DNA of 64,000 nucleotides. Source: Mesorhizobium sp. AR07 (GTDB lineage: Bacteria; Pseudomonadota; Alphaproteobacteria; Rhizobiales; Rhizobiaceae). The notes under the pieces are model-generated. The model was not told where the DNA came from, did no database searches, and saw only the letters and a program-made list of their open reading frames with translations. The position numbers were made by a program, and so were the translations under genes. The stretch lies in assembly GCF_024746815.1 (NCBI RefSeq), contig NZ_CP080528.1, positions 1 through 64,000 on the forward strand, read 5' to 3'. Every line of letters starts with the position of its first letter. Positions within the stretch are counted from its first letter, which is position 1. Shown one piece after another: positions 57,809-64,000 of this stretch.

Positions 57809-58887
57809 CACGCCTCCAGCCTCTCAGCACGAAGATGCTGGGCCAATTCCTTCGCCCGCCCTCCGGTCTGGACGAGATCGAGATAGGTTTGAAGAGGATC
57901 GGAGACCCAGAGGTCGTTGACCCGCTGGTGGAACCGCAATTCGCCGTCGGACTTGGCTTCCACGACACCGAGGTTCCACCCCTCGCGCACAGGCCGGGCC
58001 TCTAGGGTCTCGAGGACGGTATTTATCGGTCCGCCCCCGCTCATTCGACATGTGACCTGCGACACGCTGGACAGATAGGGCGTGTGAATCTGGCCAGCCG
58101 CGACCCCGCTAATCTCATACAGCACGCCATGCGCGGCACAGACCCGGTCGAGCTCGGGCTGAAGCTCGCCCGTGGTCGTTCCGCGCACGTAGTAGTGCCG
58201 CATTGGCTTGGGCTTGACCGCCGACTGATGTCCTGACCATGCGTCGAGAAGCGCGTGCCGGTTGGTCAACCGTCGTTCCTTCGATGGACCGGCGCCTCGG
58301 CTCTCGACCCACTCCCGACGCTCAAGCGCAATCAGAGTCTCGGATGCCGTGGCAGGCGAAACCGACGCCCGCTCGGCGATTTCATGGACGCCGAACCAGT
58401 CCTGCCCGACTATCCAAACGGCGTGGAGTGCTTGGGCCCGCTTACCGGCGAAGAGGTTGTTGAGAGAGCGCGCTTGCCGTTTGGATCCGGGTTTGTCGAT
58501 GCGCACATAGAAACCTTGCGTCGCAAGAAACAGGCTGCCGCTGGCATCGAAGTAGCCAATGCGCTCCTCACGTAGGAGCTTTCGGGCGCCTGGCGAGATG
58601 GTTTCGGCTATCAGGACTGGGACGGTTTCGCGAAGATCGGGCTGGAGCTGGTGGGCCAGGTAGTTCCGCAACTGCCACGCTGCCTCGCGCGCATCACGGG
58701 GGAACAACGAGCGCTTGGCTTCCAGCACGAATCGAATGGGCCTATCCTGGATATGCGTGTGCACAACGAAGTCTGCCCGAGGATCACCAGACGCTTCCGG
58801 CATAGGCAAAGCGCTACCCGTCGCCTCGGCCACGGCGGCGGCAAAATTCTCAAGTAGCGCTTGTTCCGTTTGGTCTTCCATGCTCAT
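57808..58887 (-). CDS. abiEi: AbiEi-type antitoxin and autoregulator
   Basis: The 359-residue protein has an N-terminal part resembling a nuclease-like fold (RADFVVHTHIQDRPIRFVLE, AKRSLFPRDAREAAWQLRNY), a winged helix (DWFGVHEIAERASVSPATAS ETLIALERREWVES) and a C-terminal domain of the type IV antitoxin family. It is the first gene of the pair. A perfect inverted repeat starts three bases upstream of its ATG and is the probable binding site. Confidence 0.8.
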   Translation of the reverse strand: MSMEDQTEQALLENFAAAVAEATGSALPMPEASGDPRADFVVHTHIQDRPIRFVLEAKRSLFPRDAREAAWQLRNYLAHQLQPDLRETVPVLIAETISPGARKLLREERIGYFDASGSLFLATQGFYVRIDKPGSKRQARSLNNLFAGKRAQALHAVWIVGQDWFGVHEIAERASVSPATASETLIALERREWVESRGAGPSKERRLTNRHALLDAWSGHQSAVKPKPMRHYYVRGTTTGELQPELDRVCAAHGVLYEISGVAAGQIHTPYLSSVSQVTCRMSGGGPINTVLETLEARPVREGWNLGVVEAKSDGELRFHQRVNDLWVSDPLQTYLDLVQTGGRAKELAQHLRAERLEA

Positions 58888-58889
58888 TT

Positions 58890-58953
58890 GCTGCGCAGTG
58901 AATAACTGATATCTACCGTATATTCGACAGGATGTCCATATTCACTGCGCAGC
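58890..58953. promoter_or_regulatory. Perfect 15-bp inverted repeat, probable AbiEi operator
   Basis: GCTGCGCAGTGAATA (58890-58904) and TATTCACTGCGCAGC (58939-58953) are exact inverted copies 34 bases apart, between the divergent abiEi and the gene at 59027. The space between is AT-rich and could hold both promoters. Confidence 0.65.
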
Positions 58954-59026
58954 ATATGATGCGGTGCATCCTCTCCATCCCGACAGGACCGGGCCCGCAC
59001 AGACATGGACGCCGGATGGAGGTGCG

Positions 59027-59917
59027 ATGAGTCAACAGCCATTCTTCAGTGATGGTCCTTCGGGTCGGGCATATGCCAACGTCATGGCCGCATCCAACGA
59101 ATCGACGAAGCGCGCCCGACGGCTTTGCGCGGACCTTTGGGAAGAATTCGAACCGTATGCCGATCGGGACTTCCTCGGCGAAGTCGACGTCAAATTTGAT
59201 GAGCGGTTCTGGGAGATGGACCTCACGGTCACCCTTATCCGCCTTGGATTCCAGGTCACTTGTCCCAAGCCAGGCCCGGATGTCGGTATCGTCGTCGATG
59301 GGCTGCGGATCTGGTTCGAGGCGGTCTCCCCATCGCGGGGCGCCGACGGCTCTCCCGACCAAGTACCAGAGGCGCGCAACGACGGCACCGTGCAGAGCGT
59401 CCCCAATGCGCAACTGGTCCTGCGCTACCTCAACAGCATCTCCGAGAAATTCGAGCGGCAATATCGCAACTGGCTCCAGATCGGAGCGGTCGCAAAGGAG
59501 GACGCGTTTGTCATCGCGCTGAATCCCAGGAGACTGGGCTTCGACTATGCCGACACAATTCCCCCACGCATCCTGCAGGCCGCCTTTCCAGTGGGGCACG
59601 CCTTCATCTCGTTCAGCCGTGACAACCTCAGGCCAACCCAGCGAGGGTTTGAGGTGCGCCCCTCCCTTGCCAAGGCTTCGGGGACGCTGGTCGACACCGG
59701 CGTATTCCTCCATGAAGGCTACGAGGCACTCAGCGGCCTGCTCGTTTCCCGAGTCGATGTTGTCAATCGACCGGAAGGTCTGGGCCAGGACTTCCAACTC
59801 CTTCCCAACCCCGTGGCTGCCGTTCCCTTGCCAGCCAAGTTTCGGCTCCCCGGAACCTACTTCGCTGTCAGTGCGACCGAGGACGGCTACAACGTGCAAC
59901 CCGAACCCTCAGAGTGA
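59027..59917 (+). CDS. Hypothetical protein with possible PD-(D/E)xK nuclease-like core
   Basis: ATG 59027 follows GGAGGTGCG and gives 296 residues. The stretch FWEMDLTVTLIRLGFQVTCP, then KPGPDVGIVVDGLRIWFEAV, has the D ... ExV spacing of restriction-like folds, although the final Lys is not evident. The family is otherwise unknown to me. It is divergent from the AbiE pair across the shared inverted repeat and overlaps the next, convergent gene by 9 bases. Confidence 0.55.
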   Translation: MSQQPFFSDGPSGRAYANVMAASNESTKRARRLCADLWEEFEPYADRDFLGEVDVKFDERFWEMDLTVTLIRLGFQVTCPKPGPDVGIVVDGLRIWFEAVSPSRGADGSPDQVPEARNDGTVQSVPNAQLVLRYLNSISEKFERQYRNWLQIGAVAKEDAFVIALNPRRLGFDYADTIPPRILQAAFPVGHAFISFSRDNLRPTQRGFEVRPSLAKASGTLVDTGVFLHEGYEALSGLLVSRVDVVNRPEGLGQDFQLLPNPVAAVPLPAKFRLPGTYFAVSATEDGYNVQPEPSE

Positions 59918-60434
59918 GGCAGACGGATCGAGGAAGAATGCCGCGGCCTGCTGATCCCTCAGGCTGAGCACGTAGTGTGCAAACGCCTCGTTCTCCCCGA
60001 TCGACCTATCGAGCAACGCATTCAGTAGGCTGAGGCTCCGCTGTTGCTGCTCCCCAAGGCCGCGCCGCGCATCCACCAGATCGGCGTCGTCCGACGCGCA
60101 GATGAACGAGAGGAATTTGCCGAGAAGGCCGGTAACAATATCTGAGACTTGAATTCCGGCTTCGTCGTGGGAAATCGCGAAACGGAAGTGCTTCAACTCA
60201 TGATCGCCGTCGGTGAAAGGCGTCTGCTGGAGATGCGCCTTCACAACCTCCTCGACATCAAGGATGTGCTGGGAATTCTTGACGAGGCAAATCCTCTGCA
60301 CGTAGAACGGCGCGAAACCCTCGATGAGCACGTTTGGTGTCTCGTCCTCGAGGTAGGGCAGCGCATCAAGTCGCTCGGCGATCTGGAGCACGCCCTTCAG
60401 CATCATGTAGTTGAAATGCGCGAGCAGGTCCCGG
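59909..60434 (-). pseudogene. DUF3800-like protein, N-terminus cut by IS6
   Basis: The remaining 175 residues include NVLIEGFAPFYVQRICLVKN and FAISHDEAGIQVSDIVTGLL, which resembles the C-terminal D ... Q..D motif of DUF3800 (RNase H-like) proteins. The frame continues into the IS6 end at 60435, where a chance ATG lies. Assignment is tentative. Confidence 0.45.
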
Positions 60435-61243
60435 GGTGCTGTCACATTGATTGAGGGGTAAGGAAATTGAGGTAGCAGCGCGCCCATGACCGTGAGTGCA
60501 CCGACCTACAAGAACCACCGCTATCCGGTCGAAATCGTGGCCCGTGCTGTCTGGCTCTACTTCCGCTTCAATCTGAGCCTGCGCGATGTCGAGGAAATGC
60601 TGCTCGATCGCGGGATCGTCGTTTCCTACGAGACCATCCGCCGATGGTGCCGAAAGCACGGCCCTGATTATGCGCGCCGCATACGCCGTAAGTCGCCGAC
60701 GAAAGACGATGTCTGGCATCTGGATGAAGTCGCGGTGCGCATCAACGGTCAGAAATGCTGGTTGTGGAGAGCGGTTGATCAGGACGGATATGTGCTCGAC
60801 GAGATTGTCCAGACGCGTCGCAACACCAAGGCCGCCAGGCGCCTGCTGACGCGACTTCTGAAGAAGCAGGGTCTGCCGCCAAAGCGTATGATCACCGACA
60901 AACTGCGCTCCTACGGGGCGGCCAAACGCCAGCTCATGCCGAAGGTGGAACACCGCTCGCATAAAGGCTTGAACAACCGGGCGGAGAATTCTCACCTGCC
61001 ATTCCGAAAACGGGAACGAACCGCGACAGGGTTTCCGGTCGGTCGGCTCATTGCAGCATTTCGTGTCGATCTTCTCCGCCGTCCGAAATCTCTTCGTCCC
61101 ATCCCAGACCAACCGCTCCGCAGCACAAATTCGAACCCATCGACGCCAGGCAATGGCCGCGTGGGAAGCCGTGAGTGCACGGCCTGCCTGAAAAGCGCGG
61201 TGTCGGCCTCACGCGGCCACATTTCAAACAACGTGACAACGCC
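60435..61243 (+). mobile_element. IS6-family element (809 bp)
   Basis: Left terminus GGTGCTGTCACATTG and right terminus (minus strand) GGCGTTGTCACGTTG are matching inverted repeats around one transposase gene. The 8 bases outside each end (GGTCCCGG and CCGCCCGG) do not match, so no clear target duplication. Confidence 0.85.
60486..61191 (+). pseudogene. IS6-family transposase, single-base frameshift
   Basis: The gene starts MTVSAPTYKNHRYPVEIVAR and has DDVWHLDEVAVRINGQKCWL (first Asp), PKRMITDKLRSYGAAKRQLM (second Asp) and GLNNRAENSHLPFRKRERT (Glu). One extra G near 61021 shifts the frame; the proper end RQGFRSVGSLQHFVSIFSAV ends at 61191. All three catalytic residues precede the break, but the C-terminus is lost. 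Confidence 0.85.
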
Positions 61244-61291
61244 CCGCCCGGTTATTCTCGTCCTTGCGATCCCCCTGAAAGAGTAGTTCCG

Positions 61292-62878
61292 ATGCTTCCT
61301 CCCCAACTCAGCCGCCGCGATCTCCTGACCATGATCGGCGCGCTTGCCGGCAGTGAGGCCATGTATCAGGCCATGACGACCCTGGGCTTCGCGCAGGAGT
61401 CGCCCTACAAGGGTCCGATCAAGCTGGACGGCGATCCGAAAGGGGCTTCCGTTCTCGTACTCGGCGGCGGACTGGCCGGCATGGTCGCTGCGTACGAGCT
61501 CAGCAAGGTCGGTTACAAGGTGCAGGTTCTGGAGTACAGGGAAAAAGCCGGCGGTCGCTGCTGGTCGCTGCGTGGCGGCGACAATTACACCGAGCTCGGC
61601 GGCTTCGAGCAGGAATGCAAGTTCGACGAGGGTCTTTATATCAATCCCGGCCCGTGGCGTATCCCTTACCATCACCATGCCGTGCTGGATTACTGCAAGC
61701 GGCTCGGCGTCAAACTCGAGGCGTTCGTGCAGGTGAACCACAACGCCTACTTGCATTCGGTCAAGGCGTTCGAAGGCAAGCCGCAGCGCTACCGCCATGT
61801 CAGCGCGGATTTCAACGGCCATGTCGCCGAGCTGCTTTCCAAGGTGACGAAGCAGGGTGGACTCGACCAGGCGGTCTCGACGGAGGACCGGGAGAAGCTG
61901 CTGGAAGCGTTGCAGAGCTGGGGCGCGCTTGACGAAAACTACGCTTACGTCGCTGGCACTCACAGCAGCGAGCGGCGAGGCTTTGATATTGAACCGGGCG
62001 GCGGCCAGATGCCGCTGGCCAAGCCATCGCAGCCGATAGGGCTCTCCGACATCGTGCAATCCGGCCTGTGGAGCAGCCTTAGCACTGGCAGTCTCTATGA
62101 CTACCAGACCACGATGCTGCAGCCGGTCGGCGGCATGGACATGATAGCCAGGGCGTTCGAGAGGGAAGTCGGCAGCCTTACCAAATACAACGTGAAGGTC
62201 ACGGAGATCGACCAGGACGACGAAAGCGTCACCATCCGCTACGAGGATGCGCGAAAGGGCGGCGAGGCGCAGACCGCCACCGCTGACTGGTGTATCTGCA
62301 CCGTGCCGTTCTCCGTGCTCAGCCAGATCAAAACCAAGGTGTCGACCGAAACGAAGGCGGCGATTGACAACCTGCCTTACGGTGCCGCGATCAAGGTGGG
62401 ATTGCAGTTCAAGCGCCGCTTTTGGGAAGAGGACGAACACATCTACGGCGGCATCACCTACACCGATCTGCCCAACACGCTGATCTCCTATCCCAGCACC
62501 GACTATCACAGCCCGGGCAAGGGCGTGCTTCTCGGCGCCTTTTCATTGGAGGCCTGGGCTTACGAGTTCACGTCGCTGCCGCCGGAAGAGCGCATCCAGA
62601 AGGCGCTGGAGTACGGGGCTCAGATCCATCCGCAATACAAAGACGAGTTCGACAACGGCGTTGCCGTCGGCTGGCACCGCGTGCCATGGACGCTCGGCTG
62701 CTATGGCGAATGGACCGAGGAGAAGCGCAAGGAACACTATCATGCGGCAAGCTCGATCGACGGGCGCATCGCCATGGCCGGCGAGCACATCTCCTACATG
62801 CCGGCCTGGATGGAAGGAGCGATCCTGTCTTCGCTCGATGCGATCGGGCGTCTCCACCAACGCGTGGTCAGCGGCTGA
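61292..62878 (+). CDS. Tat-exported flavin monoamine oxidase
   Basis: ATG 61292 gives 528 residues. The N-terminus LSRRDLLTMIGALAG has a twin-arginine signal. An FAD-binding Rossmann motif VLVLGGGLAGMVAAYELSKV (Gly58-Gly63) is followed by GGRCWSLRGG. The C-terminus has the second flavin motif (IAMAGEHISYMPAWMEGAIL). It should oxidise an amine in the periplasm. A cytochrome c gene follows 51 bases on, as in the NicA2/CycN type of system where the oxidase passes electrons to a cytochrome rather than oxygen. The substrate cannot be told from sequence. Confidence 0.85.
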   Translation: MLPPQLSRRDLLTMIGALAGSEAMYQAMTTLGFAQESPYKGPIKLDGDPKGASVLVLGGGLAGMVAAYELSKVGYKVQVLEYREKAGGRCWSLRGGDNYTELGGFEQECKFDEGLYINPGPWRIPYHHHAVLDYCKRLGVKLEAFVQVNHNAYLHSVKAFEGKPQRYRHVSADFNGHVAELLSKVTKQGGLDQAVSTEDREKLLEALQSWGALDENYAYVAGTHSSERRGFDIEPGGGQMPLAKPSQPIGLSDIVQSGLWSSLSTGSLYDYQTTMLQPVGGMDMIARAFEREVGSLTKYNVKVTEIDQDDESVTIRYEDARKGGEAQTATADWCICTVPFSVLSQIKTKVSTETKAAIDNLPYGAAIKVGLQFKRRFWEEDEHIYGGITYTDLPNTLISYPSTDYHSPGKGVLLGAFSLEAWAYEFTSLPPEERIQKALEYGAQIHPQYKDEFDNGVAVGWHRVPWTLGCYGEWTEEKRKEHYHAASSIDGRIAMAGEHISYMPAWMEGAILSSLDAIGRLHQRVVSG

Positions 62879-62929
62879 CGGCCCGCCGCCAGCCAGCTCG
62901 CCCTGATCGCAATCTGGAGACTTTTGGAC

Positions 62930-63334
62930 ATGAACCGGATCACCTCTTTCGCCGCCACCGTTGCCGTTGCGGCTTTCGCTGCGTTTCCTGTTTTTGGGCA
63001 ATCGTCCGACTCGACCGGTTTTGGCAATGCCTCGAAGATCCAACCCAGAGATGGCGCCGGCATTTACGCGGCGATCTGCCGGGGTTGCCACATGCCGGAA
63101 GGCGTCGGCGCAGTCGGGGCCGGCAAATATCCGGCGCTCGCCAAGAACGAGAAGCTCGAAGCGGGCGCTTATCCGGTCGTCATGGTGGTCAAGGGTCAGA
63201 AGGCGATGCCGCCGCTCGGCTCCTATCTCGATGACGAGCAGGTGACGGCCGTGGTTAATTACATCCGTACCAATTTCGGCAACAACTACACGGATGCGGT
63301 GACTGTCGAAGACGTGCAGGCGGCGCGCCCGTAA
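62930..63334 (+). CDS. Periplasmic c-type cytochrome, partner of the amine oxidase
   Basis: ATG 62930 gives 134 residues. Residues 1-24 are a Sec signal (ITSFAATVAVAAFAAFPVFG). The haem site is CRGCH (Cys50, Cys53, His54) and the axial Met is probably in KAMPPLGSYLDD. It is a class I cytochrome c. Position directly after the amine oxidase suggests it accepts electrons from the flavin. Confidence 0.87.
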   Translation: MNRITSFAATVAVAAFAAFPVFGQSSDSTGFGNASKIQPRDGAGIYAAICRGCHMPEGVGAVGAGKYPALAKNEKLEAGAYPVVMVVKGQKAMPPLGSYLDDEQVTAVVNYIRTNFGNNYTDAVTVEDVQAARP

Positions 63335-63485
63335 ACCCGGTCTGAACAGGTCATTGCAGGCGCATTACCGGCGGGCGCACGCTGACCTTCCTTGGCTCCG
63401 CGGCTATCTCGAACAGGAGTTGGTGCCGCTACGCTCGGCGTTGGTGCACGGATCTTTTATTGGTGTGGGTTTAGGCAAGCGGTAA
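63330..63485 (+). pseudogene. Short protein-like remnant before IS5
   Basis: A frame without start reads SLQAHYRRAHADLPWLRGYL, then EQELVPLRSALVHGSFIG and stops at 63483-63485. Amphipathic and protein-like, but only about 50 codons; identity not known. It may be the C-terminus of a gene cut by rearrangement. Confidence 0.3.
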
Positions 63486-63555
63486 CCGCAATAGCCTTTG
63501 TAGCGTAGCCATGCCTTTCAAACATAATACCAGCCGCCGCCATCATATTGAGAAG

Positions 63556-64000
63556 ATGAAGTTCAGGGTGACGAACTGGCCAGAATATGAGGCAGGACTT
63601 CGTCATCGCGGCAGTTTGACCCTGTGGGTGACGCCGGAAGCTCTGTCCAGGTGGCAAGCGCCAAGACGCAAGACACGTGGCGGCCAGCACCGCTATTCTG
63701 ATCTGGCGATCGAGACCACCTTGACGCTGGGCCTTGTGTTTGGCCTGCGGCTGCGCCAGGCAGAAGGCTTGCTGGAATCGGTGCTGCAACTGATGGGGCT
63801 GGCGCTCGCTGTCCCCGATCATACCACCCTGAGCCGTCGGGCGCGGACATGGCAATCGCTCAACAAACGGCATGATCGCCAGGTTCCGCCGGAGGGACCA
63901 GTGCATGTTCTTGTCGACAGCACCGGCCTGCAGGTCTACGGCGCGGGTCAGTGGCTGGAGGAGAAGCACGGCACCAGATCCCGTCGCAGTTGGCGCAAGC
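63556..64000 (+). CDS. IS5-family transposase, runs off window
   Basis: ATG 63556 starts MKFRVTNWPEYEAGLRHRGS and is open to the window edge (148 codons). It includes LVDSTGLQVYGAGQWLEEKH with the first catalytic Asp. The residues are identical to the remnant at 5081-5605 on the other strand, and the shared DNA begins at about 63526 (AATACCAGCCGCC). Confidence 0.88.
   Translation, partial: MKFRVTNWPEYEAGLRHRGSLTLWVTPEALSRWQAPRRKTRGGQHRYSDLAIETTLTLGLVFGLRLRQAEGLLESVLQLMGLALAVPDHTTLSRRARTWQSLNKRHDRQVPPEGPVHVLVDSTGLQVYGAGQWLEEKHGTRSRRSWRK

Noticed and set aside
1..64000. CRISPR arrays, tRNA or rRNA genes, nod boxes
   Set aside because: No regularly spaced repeats, cloverleaf-like sequences, rRNA segments or nod-box-like motifs were recognised on reading; covariance-model searches were not possible.

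Overview
The window reads as a GC-rich alphaproteobacterial accessory region, most likely a symbiosis plasmid or symbiosis island of a rhizobium (Mesorhizobium, Sinorhizobium or Bradyrhizobium type). The evidence is a NolV/SctL C-terminal fragment followed by the first codons of RhcN/SctN (rhizobial type III secretion), a decayed RlxS-like relaxase typical of rhizobial ICEs, and remnants of IS66, IS5, IS110, IS21, IS256, IS6, IS91, ISL3 and ISNCY elements. No rRNA, tRNA or CRISPR array was recognised.

Layout. 1-5080: an IS66 element whose tnpB is split by a large serine-recombinase element (SR1). 5081-6470: an IS5 remnant, an IS110 remnant and type III secretion gene fragments. 7020-9974: an intact four-gene ubiquitin-like conjugation operon (Ubl, E2, JAB peptidase, E1; Bil type). 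10040-12284: relaxase pseudogene and an ATPase tail. 12306-13338: PIN-like toxin with a frameshifted DUF433 antitoxin. 13724-21068: AbiEi/AbiEii-type pair (toxin truncated), a Gabija-like OLD nuclease remnant with an intact UvrD-type helicase, and an N-truncated helicase-nuclease.

21297-32805: a Russian-doll nest of serine-recombinase elements. Element X is split by element C (outer copy); the recombinase gene of that C copy is split by element Y; and the recombinase gene of Y is split by a second, intact C copy. An IS256-family element also sits inside the outer C copy. Both C copies entered at the same TA dinucleotide within the same conserved codons of the X and Y recombinase genes, in opposite orientations. 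SR1, X and Y share an operon plan in which two small ORFs and the recombinase overlap in three different frames.

32806-42546: IS fragments around a small cluster of secreted-effector-like ORFs on the minus strand, one with an F-box-like motif. 42547-54987: a 12.4-kb TniA/TniB/TniQ transposon with repeats at both ends, loaded with an IS110 and an IS256 that is itself split by an IS91 plus recombinase-in-trio (RIT) composite. 54988-60434: a second defence-like island with two HEPN-like genes, an intact AbiEi/AbiEii-type pair with a perfect inverted-repeat operator, a possible nuclease-fold gene and a truncated DUF3800-like gene. 60435-63334: a frameshifted IS6, then a Tat-exported flavin amine oxidase with its cytochrome c. 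The window ends in a second copy of the IS5 transposase found near 5 kb, in opposite orientation.

Functionally the region is a mobile-element graveyard into which anti-phage systems were deposited. The complete-looking non-mobile units are the Bil operon, the second AbiE pair, the amine oxidase/cytochrome pair, and single genes such as the UvrD helicase and the 59.0-kb gene. Many other genes are truncated or carry single-base frameshifts.
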